Part shown: in pieces, positions 19,058-26,921 of the stretch
Layout: every line of letters starts with the position of its first letter
Position numbering within the stretch: position 1 is the first letter of the stretch
From: Pseudonocardia lacus
GTDB lineage: Bacteria > Actinomycetota > Actinomycetes > Mycobacteriales > Pseudonocardiaceae
Direction of reading: 5' to 3'
Length of the DNA: 64,000 nt
Assembly (NCBI RefSeq): GCF_018531445.1
Contig: NZ_JAHDTH010000001.1
Location: 1-64,000, forward strand
Program-made: the position numbers and the translations under genes
The notes under the pieces: generated by a model
Databases searched by the model: none
The model's input: the letters and a program-made list of their open reading frames with translations, nothing else
Told to the model about the DNA's origin: nothing

Positions 19058-20242
19058 TCAGGTGGTGATGCGCTGGTGCGGGGCGGGCTCGACGCCCATC
19101 CCGACCAACGCCGCGAGGTGGTAGGCCGGGCCGGGCACGTGGATGGCGTGGTGCAGCCCGGCGTGCGAGTCGCGCCAGAACCGCTGCATCGGCTTGTCCA
19201 GGCGCAGCGCGTTGCCGCCGGAGCGGGCGAAGATCTCGTCGCCGGCCCGCACCGCCCGCCAGGCGCTGCGCGTCTGGTTGCGCCGGATGATCGCGCGCTG
19301 CTCGAAGGTGACCGGTTTGCCCGCCTCGGCCACGTCGTAGGCCCGGGAGATGCCGTCGAGCAGCTGGGTGCGCGCCGCGGCGATCTCGGCCGCCGCTTCG
19401 CCGATGGCGTAGAGCGTGTACGGGTCCTCCTTGATCCTGGTCCCGTACACCGAGACGCGGTCGCGCTGGTAGGCGTAGTGCTCGCGCAGCAGGCCCTCGG
19501 TGATGCCGATGACCGCGGCGGTGATGCCCAGCGGGAACATCGACCAGAACGGCAGCCGGTACACCGTGTCGGTGCGCCCGGCGCGCTCGGCGGCCAGCTC
19601 GCCCTCGGCCACCTCGGCCGCGCTGATGGTGCGGTAGCCGGGGACGAACGCGCCGTCGACGACGACGTCCTTGCTGCCCGTGCCGGAAAGCCCCACAACG
19701 TTCCAGGAGTCCTCGACGATCGTGTAATCCGCGCGGGGCAGCACCACGTGCAGCACCTTCGGCGGCCGCAGCGGCTTGCCCTCCGCGTCGCCGACCGCGG
19801 CCCCCAGGAAGATCCAGTCGCAGTGGTCGGTGCCGGAGGAGAACTGCCAGTGCCCGGTGAGGAGGTAGCCGCCGTCGGTGGGCACGGCGACCCCGCTGGG
19901 CATGTACGGCGAGGCGATCCAGGTGTCCGGGTCGGTGCCCCAGACCTCCTCCTGCAGCCTGCGGTCGCACAGCGCCATCTCCCACGGGTGCAGCCCGCCG
20001 ACCCCGCACACCCAGCCGGTCGAGCCGCAGTGCGCGGCCACCGCCATGACGGCCTCGGCGAAGTCGCGCGGGTGCGCGGCGAAGCCGCCGAAGTCCTTGG
20101 GCTGCAGCAGGCGCATGACGCCCGCCTCCTTGACCACCGCGACCGAGTCGGCCGAGAGCCTGCCCAGCCGTTCGGTCTCGGCGGCGGCCGCGGCCAGGCG
20201 GGGGGCGAGTGCCTCCACCTGGTGCACGACTTCGTGCGTCAT
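19058..20242 (-). CDS. hsaA: Flavin-dependent 3-HSA hydroxylase, oxygenase subunit HsaA
   Basis: HsaA is the oxygenase of a two-component monooxygenase that hydroxylates 3-HSA at C4, preparing the catechol for HsaC. The 394-residue protein has the acyl-CoA dehydrogenase fold of group D flavin monooxygenases. Recognisable segments are LLQPKDFGGFAAHPRDF, HCGSTGWVCGV, GHWQFSSGTDHCDW, VVGLSGTGSKDVVVD and DSHAGLHHAIHVPGPAYHL. The ATG is preceded by GGGAGG. It heads the hsa operon and diverges from kshB. Its normal reductase partner HsaB, usually in the same operon, is not found in this window and must be encoded elsewhere or be replaced. Confidence 0.95.
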   Translation of the reverse strand: MTHEVVHQVEALAPRLAAAAAETERLGRLSADSVAVVKEAGVMRLLQPKDFGGFAAHPRDFAEAVMAVAAHCGSTGWVCGVGGLHPWEMALCDRRLQEEVWGTDPDTWIASPYMPSGVAVPTDGGYLLTGHWQFSSGTDHCDWIFLGAAVGDAEGKPLRPPKVLHVVLPRADYTIVEDSWNVVGLSGTGSKDVVVDGAFVPGYRTISAAEVAEGELAAERAGRTDTVYRLPFWSMFPLGITAAVIGITEGLLREHYAYQRDRVSVYGTRIKEDPYTLYAIGEAAAEIAAARTQLLDGISRAYDVAEAGKPVTFEQRAIIRRNQTRSAWRAVRAGDEIFARSGGNALRLDKPMQRFWRDSHAGLHHAIHVPGPAYHLAALVGMGVEPAPHQRITT

Positions 20243-20312
20243 CGGTGCCTCCCTGCCCGATCCGCGCTCCGGTGCGCCCGCGACGGTCCGGGCGCGGCGG
20301 GCGGCGCGACCG

Positions 20313-20400
20313 ACGTTAGGGACCCGCCGCGGGCGAACCCACCGGCGCTCCCACTGACCGGGAGGCCGGATGGCCGCGGTCGAGCGGGGCTCCCTAGCGT
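20313..20400. promoter_or_regulatory. Divergent hsaA/kshB promoter region with a shared -10-like motif
   Basis: On the kshB side, CCCTAGCGTCG contains TAGCGT (20395-20400), ending 6 bases before the GTG at 20407, so kshB mRNA is probably leaderless. On the hsaA side, the minus strand reads CCCTAACGTCG with TAACGT at 20318-20313. The two 11-base motifs differ at one position. No KstR-type palindrome is visible in the whole 164-base gap. Clear -35 hexamers were not found. Confidence 0.5.
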
Positions 20401-20406
20401 CGAGCC

Positions 20407-21483
20407 GTGACCACGACCCCCGAGCAGGCCGGTACCGCCGGTGTCCGCGGGGGCTGCCGGCTGCGGGTGCGCGAGGTCGTCGTGGAGACGGCCGACGCGC
20501 GCTCGGTCGTGCTGGAGGTGCCGCCGGAGCACGCCGAGCGCTTCCGCTACGCCCCCGGCCAGTTCCTCACGGTGCGCGTGCCCGGCAGCGGCGGGCGCAC
20601 GGCGGCCCGCTGCTACTCGCTGGCCGGCGTGCCCGGGCTCGACGAGCACCTGACCGTCACGGTCAAGCGGGTGGCCGGCGGCGCGGTGTCCAACTGGATC
20701 TGCGACAACCTGCGTCCCGGCCACGAGCTGGAGGCACTGCCGCCGGCCGGGCGCTTCACCCCGGCCTCGCTCGACGCCGACCTGCTGCTGTTCGCCGGGG
20801 GCAGCGGCATCACGCCGATCATGTCGATCGCCCGGTCGGTGCTGGAGCGCGGCTCCGGGACGGTGGTGCTCTGCTACGCCAACCGCGACGAGCAGTCGGT
20901 GATCTTCGCCGACCGGCTGCGGGAGCTGGCCGCGCGCTACCCGGGGCGGATGGTGCTGCGGCACCTGCTGGAGAGCGCGGAGGGGCTGCCCACCGTCGCC
21001 CGGCTGCGCGATCTCGCCGAGCCCCACCGCGACCGCGAGGCCGCGTTCGTCTGCGGGCCCGCCCCGTTCATGGCGGCCGTGGTCGCGGCGCTCGCCGAGG
21101 CGGGCGTGCCGGCGGACCGGGTGGTCCTGGAGCGGTACCTGTCGCTGTCGTCGGACCCGTTCGCCGAACCGGCCGAGGCCCAGGAGATCGACGCGGCCGC
21201 CGACCCCACCGCCCGCCTCGTCGTGACGATCGACGGCGGGCGCCACGAGCTGGACTGGCCGCGCTCGACCCTCCTGCTCGACCTGCTGCGCGAGGCCGGC
21301 CTGGACGCCCCCTACTCCTGCCGGGAGGGCGCGTGCAGCGCCTGCTCCTGCAGGCTGCGCTCCGGTGCGGTCGCGATGGCCCACAACGAGGTGCTGGAGC
21401 AGGAGGACCTCGACGACGGCTGGGTGCTGGCGTGCCAGTCGAGGCCGGTGTCCGACGAGGTCGAGGTGACCTACGACGACTGA
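20407..21483 (+). CDS. kshB: 3-ketosteroid 9-alpha-hydroxylase reductase KshB
   Basis: KshB transfers electrons from NADH to the Rieske oxygenase KshA (encoded at 50.8-52.0 kb), enabling 9-alpha-hydroxylation and ring B opening. The 358-residue protein has the expected order: FAD domain with RCYSLAG (about residues 71-77), NAD domain with FAGGSGITPI and CGPAPFM, then a C-terminal plant-type 2Fe-2S ferredoxin with CREGACSACSC and a final Cys in LACQSRP. Its GTG follows a TAGCGT -10-like hexamer by 6 bases and has no ribosome binding site, suggesting leaderless translation. It diverges from hsaA and overlaps the convergent CGNR regulator gene by 13 bases. Confidence 0.95.
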   Translation: MTTTPEQAGTAGVRGGCRLRVREVVVETADARSVVLEVPPEHAERFRYAPGQFLTVRVPGSGGRTAARCYSLAGVPGLDEHLTVTVKRVAGGAVSNWICDNLRPGHELEALPPAGRFTPASLDADLLLFAGGSGITPIMSIARSVLERGSGTVVLCYANRDEQSVIFADRLRELAARYPGRMVLRHLLESAEGLPTVARLRDLAEPHRDREAAFVCGPAPFMAAVVAALAEAGVPADRVVLERYLSLSSDPFAEPAEAQEIDAAADPTARLVVTIDGGRHELDWPRSTLLLDLLREAGLDAPYSCREGACSACSCRLRSGAVAMAHNEVLEQEDLDDGWVLACQSRPVSDEVEVTYDD

Positions 21484-22100
21484 GGCACGCCGCTGCGGGC
21501 GCCCCGGCGCCGCTCGGTGAGCCGCCGGGACTTCGCCCGGGTGCCGCAGTCGCCCATCGAGCACCAGCGCCGCGAGCCGTTGCGGCTGCGGTCCAGGAAC
21601 AGCCAGCCGCAGCCGCCCTCGTCGAGCGGGCACGCCTTGAGCTGGCGGACGTCCAGGGTGCGCAGCAGCGCCACCGCGGCGTGCGCGAGGCGGTCGGGGA
21701 CGACCAGCTCCGGGTCGGTGCCCACCCGCAGGCGGTCGTCGGTGCTTGCGAAGGACAGCGTCGAGCGCCCCATCGCCCGGCGCCAGTGCCCGACCAGCAC
21801 GTCGAGCGCGGCGTTCGCCCCGTCGGCGGCACCGAGCTGGGTGAGCAGCACGGCGTAGGTCGCCTCGCGGATCTCCAGGGTCGCCGCGTGGGCGCGGGCG
21901 CCGCCGTCGCCGTCCGTCCAGGCCCGGCGCACGCGCTCGGCCTCCTCGTCGTCGAGCAGCGCCCCCCGCACTGCCCACCGCGCCAGGTCGTCGGGGGTCC
22001 CGAGGTGGTCCGTGCCCACCGTTCCGCCGGGCACGCGCGGCTCGACGGTGTTCACCAGGTCGAGCGCCACGTGCCCGCCGACGACGTTCAACGGACCCAC
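21471..22100 (-). CDS. CGNR zinc-finger transcriptional regulator (ABATE domain)
   Basis: A 209-residue regulator with an N-terminal ABATE ligand-binding-like domain (GGHVALDLVNTVEPR near residues 8-22) and a C-terminal CGNR zinc finger. In the finger, CPLDEGGCGWLFLDRSRN and RRWCSMGDCGTRAKSRR supply the cysteines; the motif is CGTR rather than the usual CGNR. Start is a GTG at 22100 with a weak purine stretch before it. It diverges from an MFS exporter gene. The 100-base gap contains an inverted repeat that is a good operator candidate, so it most likely controls the exporter and itself. Its inducer is unknown. Confidence 0.85.
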   Translation of the reverse strand: MGPLNVVGGHVALDLVNTVEPRVPGGTVGTDHLGTPDDLARWAVRGALLDDEEAERVRRAWTDGDGGARAHAATLEIREATYAVLLTQLGAADGANAALDVLVGHWRRAMGRSTLSFASTDDRLRVGTDPELVVPDRLAHAAVALLRTLDVRQLKACPLDEGGCGWLFLDRSRNGSRRWCSMGDCGTRAKSRRLTERRRGARSGVPQSS

Positions 22101-22109
22101 CCCCAGAAG

Positions 22110-22138
22110 CTACCACCATGAAACCCCCATGGCGGTAG
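22110..22138. promoter_or_regulatory. Inverted repeat in the CGNR regulator/MFS intergenic region
   Basis: CTACCACCATG (22110-22120) and CATGGCGGTAG (22128-22138) form an 11-base inverted repeat with one G-T mismatch and a 7-base spacer. A related half, CTACCATC followed by AAAACGCCATC, occurs again near 22170-22190, nearer the MFS gene. The position between divergent regulator and exporter genes suggests an operator for the CGNR protein. Confidence 0.55.
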
Positions 22139-22200
22139 TGGATTGTCGGTGCTCCCCGGTAACGTCCGAGCTACCATCAAAACGCCATCAAGGGGGAAGC

Positions 22201-23412
22201 ATGTCGCTCGGTCCCGCCCGGTCGGTGATCACGCTGTTCGCGTTGGCGCTGTCCACGTTCGTCTTCGTCACCACCGAGACCCTGCCCATCGGCCTGCTGC
22301 CGCTGATGGCCTCCGACCTCGACGTCGCACAGGCCGCCGTGGGGCTGCTGGTCACCGGCTACGGCCTGGTCGTGGTGGTCGCCACGATCCCGCTCACCCG
22401 CTGGACCCGGCGCATCCGCCGGCGCCGGCTGCTGGCCGTGCTGCTCGGCGTCTCCGCGGTCGGCACGACCGTGAGCGCGCTCGCCGACGCCTACCCGCTG
22501 CTGCTGGCCTCCCGGCTGGTCGTCGCGCTCAGCCAGGCCCTGTTCTGGTCGACGGTCACCCCGACGGCGGCCGCACTGGTCCCGGCGCCTGCCCGCGGCC
22601 GCGCGCTGTCGATCCTCTACGCCGGCAGCTCGCTGGCCGCGGTCGTCGGGGTCCCGGCGGGCACGTGGCTCGGGCAGGTGGTCGACTGGCGCGCCGCGTT
22701 CCTGGCCGTGGCCGCGCTCGGCCTGGTCCCGCTGCTGGTCGTGGCCACGCTGCTGCCCGACACCGCCCGCGGTGGCGGGTCGGCCGACCGCGGGACGGAC
22801 CCGGACCGGGGCCGCTACCTCGCCCTGCTGGCCTCCACGGCGCTCGCCGTCGCGGGCGCGCTCACCGCGTTCACCTACGTCAGCCCGTTCCTGGTCGAGG
22901 TCGGCGGCTTCGCGCTCGCCGCCGTCGGGCCGCTGCTGCTCGTGCGCGGGGTCTGCGGCGTGCTCGGCGTGCTGGCCGTCGGCGCGGTCGTCGACCGGAA
23001 CCCGTGGCTGACGATGACCGCCGTGGTCGGCCTGCAGGCGGTCGCGCTCGGCGCGCAGTTCCTGCTGGGGGCGGTGCCCGTCGTCGCGGCGGCGGCCGTC
23101 GCGGTCGCCGGCCTGAGCCTGTCGGCGCTGACGGCGGTGCTGGGGGCCCGGGTGCTGGCCGTCGCCCCGGACGGCACGGACATGGCCTCCGCGGGCATGT
23201 CGACGGCGTTCAACGTCGGGATCGCCGGCGGCGCCCTGCTCGGCGCCGCGCTCCTGCCGCTCGGGGTGCGTGGCACGGCCCTGGCCGGCGCGCTGCTCAG
23301 CCTGGGCGCCCTCGCCGTGCTGCTCGCCGAGCCGCGCCTGTCCTCGGCCCGCCGCCGCGCGCGCCTCGGCGGGCCGGTCCGCGGGTACCCGGCGGTTCAG
23401 CCCACCGGTTGA
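22201..23412 (+). CDS. MFS transporter, sugar/drug efflux type
   Basis: A 403-residue major facilitator with about twelve hydrophobic segments, resembling AraJ/chloramphenicol efflux-type proteins (DHA1). The first helix region FVFVTTETLPIGLLPLMASDL is characteristic of that group, and loop 2-3 contains LTRWTRRIRRRRLL. The ATG has a purine-rich AAGGGGGAAG just upstream. It diverges from a CGNR regulator and its end overlaps the convergent kstD-like gene by 16 bases. The cargo is unknown; placement among steroid genes may reflect export of a steroid intermediate or an unrelated compound. Confidence 0.85.
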   Translation: MSLGPARSVITLFALALSTFVFVTTETLPIGLLPLMASDLDVAQAAVGLLVTGYGLVVVVATIPLTRWTRRIRRRRLLAVLLGVSAVGTTVSALADAYPLLLASRLVVALSQALFWSTVTPTAAALVPAPARGRALSILYAGSSLAAVVGVPAGTWLGQVVDWRAAFLAVAALGLVPLLVVATLLPDTARGGGSADRGTDPDRGRYLALLASTALAVAGALTAFTYVSPFLVEVGGFALAAVGPLLLVRGVCGVLGVLAVGAVVDRNPWLTMTAVVGLQAVALGAQFLLGAVPVVAAAAVAVAGLSLSALTAVLGARVLAVAPDGTDMASAGMSTAFNVGIAGGALLGAALLPLGVRGTALAGALLSLGALAVLLAEPRLSSARRRARLGGPVRGYPAVQPTG

Positions 23413-24968
23413 GTCGCCTCCCGCATGGCGGTCGCCGCCCGGTAGGCGAAGACCATGCCGGACCCGAGCGGCACCCCCGGGCCGGGGTAGACGTGCCCGG
23501 CGACCGACGCCGCGGAGTTGCCCGCCGCGTACAGCCCGGGGATGGGCCGCCCCTCGCCGTCGAGCACCCGCCCGGAGGGGTCGATGCGGGCCCCGCCCTT
23601 CGAGCCGAGGTCGCCGAGCACGATCCGGACCGCGTGCAGCGGGCCCCGCTCCAGCGGCACCAGGGCGGGGTTGGGGCCGGTGCCGGTGGCGAAGAACCGG
23701 TCGTAGTCGTCCTCGCCGCGGTGGAAGTCGGCGTCGGCGCCGGCGCGGGCGAAACCGTTGAACCGCTCGACGGTCCCCCGCAGTGCATCCGCCGGCACGC
23801 CGATCGCCGCGGCCAGCTCGTGCGCGGTGCCGGCGCTGTGCCACAGGCCCGCGGCCCGGAACCGCTCCGGGTCGGGCATCGGCTGGCAGATCCCGGGCAC
23901 GCTCGGGGTCCGCGAGTCGAACACCCACCAGAACCCGGCGTCCGGGCCGTGCCGGCGCATCCGCTCGTGCAGCAGGTGGCCCATGCGGTCGTAGGGCAGC
24001 GACTCGTTGCCGAAGCGCGCGCCGTCGGGGCCGACGAAGATGCCGCCCTGCAGGCCGAGGGTGAACGCGGCGCGCCCGTTCGGGAACAGCGTCGCCGGGC
24101 ACCACCAGGCCTCGTCGAGCAGGTCGACGGCGGCCCCGACGCCCTGCAGCGCGGCCAGCGCGTCACCGGTGTTCGACCCCGGGGCGGCGGAGGTCCAGTC
24201 CGCGCCGGGCAGGCCGTGCAGCGCCCGGCGGCGCTCGGGATCGCACTCGTAGCCGCCGGCCGCGACGAGCACACCGACCCGGGCGCCGACCGACCCCGCG
24301 CCGTCCGGCCCGACGCGCACGCCGGTGACACGTCCGTGGTCCAGGACCAATGAGTGCAGCGCCGCACCGGTGCGGATCGCGGCGTTGCCGGTGCGGTCGA
24401 GGGCGAGCAGGAGCCGCCCGACCAGCGCCTGCCCGCCGAACAGCGTGCCGCGCTTGACCGGCTGGTCGTACTGGTCGGCGGCGATCGTGGGGCGCAGCTG
24501 GTCGAGCCGGTCGCCGAGGCGGTCGCCGCGCAGGGGCAGCGGGCAGATCCCGCGCCCCATCGGCAGGCCCCGGCCGGGGGCGTCGAAGTAGTCCGGGAAG
24601 GCCAGCGCCTCGAACTCGACGTCCGGGTCGCGCTCCAGGAACTCGACGAGCTCGGGCCCGGTGCGCACGTAGGCCTCCCGCAGCTCGGCGGGGGTGCGGT
24701 CGCCGACGGTGTGGCGCAGGTACTCCAGGCCGTCCTCGACGGTGTCGGCCACGCCCGAGCGGACCAGCACGCCGTTGCCCGGCAGCCAGATCGTCGCGCC
24801 CGAGTAGGCGCTGGTGCCGCCGAGGTACCCGGTCTTCTCCACCACCAGCACCCGCAGGCCCCGCGCGGCCGCGGTGTAGGCGCCGGTCAGGGCGGCGGCC
24901 CCGGAGCCGACGACCACGACGTCGGTCTCGGTGGGCAGCGCGACGGTGTCGGCGGAACGGTCCGGCAT
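23397..24968 (-). CDS. kstD: 3-ketosteroid 1-dehydrogenase (KstD-like)
   Basis: KstD introduces the C1-C2 double bond in ring A of 3-ketosteroids, needed with KshAB for ring B opening. Read from the ATG at 24968 (GAGAGG upstream) it is 523 residues; an upstream ATG at 25013 adds 15 residues. The FAD fold VVVVGSGAAALTGAYTAA opens the protein. The C-terminus has GDLGSKGGARID, LYAAGNSAASVAGH and VYPGPGVPLGSG, where Tyr and Gly of YPGPG correspond to the catalytic proton-donor region of known KstDs. It resembles Rv3537 from memory, though GNSAASVAGH differs from the usual GNVSAPVMGH. A 3-ketosteroid 4-dehydrogenase is a less likely alternative. Confidence 0.82.
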   Translation of the reverse strand: MPDRSADTVALPTETDVVVVGSGAAALTGAYTAAARGLRVLVVEKTGYLGGTSAYSGATIWLPGNGVLVRSGVADTVEDGLEYLRHTVGDRTPAELREAYVRTGPELVEFLERDPDVEFEALAFPDYFDAPGRGLPMGRGICPLPLRGDRLGDRLDQLRPTIAADQYDQPVKRGTLFGGQALVGRLLLALDRTGNAAIRTGAALHSLVLDHGRVTGVRVGPDGAGSVGARVGVLVAAGGYECDPERRRALHGLPGADWTSAAPGSNTGDALAALQGVGAAVDLLDEAWWCPATLFPNGRAAFTLGLQGGIFVGPDGARFGNESLPYDRMGHLLHERMRRHGPDAGFWWVFDSRTPSVPGICQPMPDPERFRAAGLWHSAGTAHELAAAIGVPADALRGTVERFNGFARAGADADFHRGEDDYDRFFATGTGPNPALVPLERGPLHAVRIVLGDLGSKGGARIDPSGRVLDGEGRPIPGLYAAGNSAASVAGHVYPGPGVPLGSGMVFAYRAATAMREATQPVG

Positions 24969-25022
24969 GGGAGGCCTCTCGTCGTCCGGCCGCGCCCGGT
25001 CCGCGGGCGCCATCTGGCCGGG

Positions 25023-25028
25023 ACGCTA
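25023..25028 (-). promoter_or_regulatory. Possible -10 element upstream of kstD
   Basis: The minus strand reads GGCTAGCGTCCC, with TAGCGT at 25028-25023. It is the same hexamer as the kshB -10 and close to that of hsaA (TAACGT). It lies 10 bases upstream of the ATG at 25013 and about 55 upstream of the preferred start. No -35 is recognisable. Confidence 0.35.
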
Positions 25029-25084
25029 GCCAGCCCCGCCCGCCACCGGTACGGGCCGTTCCGCTGAGCAGGACGGGACAGCGC

Positions 25085-25837
25085 TCAGCCGAGGATCAGC
25101 GCGCGCCACCGGGCCAGGTCGTCGTCGGTGGCGCCGTGGCGGCGCAGGTACTCCGCGCTCCCGCCCTCCCCGCGCACGGCGCCCAGCACGGCCCGGATCG
25201 GCGCCTCGTCCAGCGGCGCCGACTCGCCGGTGACCGGGATGTTCGCGTACCCGCCGCGGGCCAGCATCGCCCGCCGCACCCGCACCATCCGCAGCCCGGT
25301 CGCCGCGTAGTCGGCGGCGATGTCGTCCTCGTCGACGCCGGCCGCGGCCAGCAGCAGCGCCACCGCGATCCCGGTGCGGTCCTTGCCGGCCGCGCAGTGC
25401 ACGAGCACCGGCACCCGTCCGGGCGCCACGACGAACCGCAGGATCTCGACCAGCGCGGGCCCGGCCCCGGCGAGCATCCGCCCGTAGGCCGCGGTGAAGT
25501 CGATCCCGCCGTCCGGGCGCTGCAGCGGCGCGTCGGCGCTGACCCGGGTCAGGTCGACCAGCGGCAGGTGCAGCCGCTCCACCGCCCGCCCCGCCATCCA
25601 GCCCCCCGGCTCCGGCCCCTCCTCGACCGCACGCAGGTCGACGACCGCCCGCAGCCCGGTGGCGTCGCACAGCTGGGCGGCCGCGGCGGGCGAGAGGTCT
25701 TCGAGGTGGTCGCCGCGCAGGAGTACCCCCGGTCGGACGGTGTGCTGGCCGGCGCGGAGGCCGCCGACGTCGCGGACGTTGTGGGCTCCGTCGAGGTCGA
25801 GCCACAGCGGGGGTACCGGTTCGGCGGCGGTGCTCAC
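25085..25837 (-). CDS. Protein tyrosine/serine phosphatase (PtpB-like)
   Basis: A 250-residue phosphatase of the PtpB/tyrosine phosphatase 3 family. The active-site loop HCAAGKDRTG (about residues 150-159) contains the nucleophilic Cys and the Lys-Asp-Arg that mark phosphoinositide/dual-specific members such as M. tuberculosis PtpB. The N-terminal NVRDVGGLRAG and LLRGDHLEDLSPAA are also family hallmarks. No signal peptide is seen. It lies upstream of kstD on the same strand, 71 bases before the longer kstD start, with no obvious functional link. Its substrates in a free-living actinomycete are unknown. Confidence 0.9.
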   Translation of the reverse strand: MSTAAEPVPPLWLDLDGAHNVRDVGGLRAGQHTVRPGVLLRGDHLEDLSPAAAAQLCDATGLRAVVDLRAVEEGPEPGGWMAGRAVERLHLPLVDLTRVSADAPLQRPDGGIDFTAAYGRMLAGAGPALVEILRFVVAPGRVPVLVHCAAGKDRTGIAVALLLAAAGVDEDDIAADYAATGLRMVRVRRAMLARGGYANIPVTGESAPLDEAPIRAVLGAVRGEGGSAEYLRRHGATDDDLARWRALILG

Positions 25838-25984
25838 CGGCGGACGATAACTCGGGGAGGTTGCCGCGGGGGTCTCCGGTTGGGCCGGTGTTCCAGGGGC
25901 CTCCGGCGGCTCCTACGCGGAGGGCGACCTCTGATCGAGCAGGGGGCGTGGGGAGGTTCCGGGCTTCCCGTTCGGTCCCGGGCT

Positions 25985-26215
25985 GGGCTCGGGTTCGTCT
26001 TCGCAGGGGCGGTGGGGTCTTCGCAGGTGCTGTGGACTCTGCTCAGACCATGGCGACTCTGCGAAGACGGTCCGCGGAGGTGGGGGCCGGTCCTCGCAGC
26101 GCTGGGTGGGTGGCGCAGCGTTGGGTGGGTTGTCGCAGGGCGCCGGCGGGCTGCGAGGACACCGCTGGGTCTGTGAGAACACGCCAGGGCTGCGAGGTAC
26201 GCCGGGCGGACCGGG
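25985..26215. repeat. Dispersed intergenic repeat, copy A (largest)
   Basis: This 405-base gap (25838-26242) has no supported gene. It holds at least eight short units built on (G)TC(T/C)TCGCAG or its complement CTGCGA(A/G)GAC. Two, GTCTTCGCAG at 26017-26026 and CTGCGAAGAC at 26059-26068, are perfect inverted copies. The stretch from 25997 (GTCTTCGCAGGGGCGGTG) recurs at 50491, and ACTCTGCGAAGAC recurs as ACTCTGCGAGGAC at 35305. Spacing between units is irregular, so it is not a CRISPR. Function unknown. Confidence 0.6.
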
Positions 26216-26242
26216 CCGCGGCCGGGGCGGCGGGCTAGGAGG

Positions 26243-26833
26243 TCAGTCCTCGAACGCCGCGTAGCCGTCCAGGAAGATCGAGGCGCAGTCGGCCGCGAGC
26301 TGCGAGACGGTGTAGGGCCCCTCGGCCCGGTACCACCGCACCGACAGCCACACGGCATCGCGCACGAACCGGTAGAACACCCGCGGGTCGATGTCGTCGC
26401 GGAACGTCCCGTCCGCCCGCCCCTGCTCGATCACCGTCATCCACGTCTGCTGCACCTCGGCCGCGGCCGCCTTCACGGCCTCGTACTGCGGCAGCTCGCG
26501 GATGTAGCTCATCTCGTTCTGGTAGATGAGCGTGGCGCTCGGCTCGCTTTCCGCGGTGAGCAGCGACGCGGCGATGAGCTGCTCCAGGCGTTCCCGGGGG
26601 GCCCGTTCGCCCCGCATGACCTCGCGGTAGCGGCTCAGGAGCTGGTCGAGGTAGGCGGTCACGATCTCGTTGACGATCGCGTCCTTGGACGGGAAGTGGT
26701 GGTAGAGGCTGCCGGAGAGCACTCCCACCTCGTCGGCGATCTGGCGGACCGTCGTGGAGGCCACGCCCTGCTTGGCGAACAGATCGGCGGAGCACCGCAG
26801 GATCGCCGACCGGCGGTCCCCCTGTGCTGCCAC
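26243..26833 (-). CDS. kstR2: TetR-family repressor, KstR2-like
   Basis: A 196-residue TetR repressor strongly resembling KstR2 (Rv3557c), which controls HIP (ring C/D) catabolism and responds to HIP-CoA. The helix-turn-helix has TTVRQIADEVGVLSGSLYHHFPSKDAI (about residues 27-53), near-identical to KstR2. The ligand domain includes LIYQNEMSYIRELPQYE and YRFVRDAVWLSVRWYR, also KstR2-like. Start is the GTG at 26833, with GAGGAG about 6 bases upstream; longer frames would include promoter and operator DNA. It diverges from ipdA, and two CAAGCGCTTG palindromes in the gap provide autoregulation and operon control. A second, related TetR is encoded at 38850-39440. Confidence 0.88.
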   Translation of the reverse strand: MAAQGDRRSAILRCSADLFAKQGVASTTVRQIADEVGVLSGSLYHHFPSKDAIVNEIVTAYLDQLLSRYREVMRGERAPRERLEQLIAASLLTAESEPSATLIYQNEMSYIRELPQYEAVKAAAAEVQQTWMTVIEQGRADGTFRDDIDPRVFYRFVRDAVWLSVRWYRAEGPYTVSQLAADCASIFLDGYAAFED

Positions 26834-26856
26834 GGATGCTCCTCGTCGACGGTTGC

Positions 26857-26866
26857 CAAGCGCTTG
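26857..26866. promoter_or_regulatory. KstR2-type operator, kstR2 side
   Basis: Perfect palindrome CAAGCGCTTG inside CCAAGCGCTTGCTC, 24 bases upstream of the kstR2 GTG. It matches the half-site pattern CAAG-N2-CTTG known for KstR2. A possible kstR2 -10 (TAGCCT, 26882-26877 on the minus strand) lies just upstream, so a bound repressor would block transcript initiation. Confidence 0.78.
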
Positions 26867-26921
26867 CTCGTCGCCGAGGCTACACGGGACCGTCGGGCCG
26901 GTGATCGCGCGGCGCTCCAAC

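Noticed and set aside
25985-26215. CRISPR or a small coding gene (recurrent VFAGAV-like translation)
   Set aside because: Spacing is irregular and units occur in both orientations. The similar translations at 26.0 and 50.5 kb come from DNA repeat identity, and the frames break at once.
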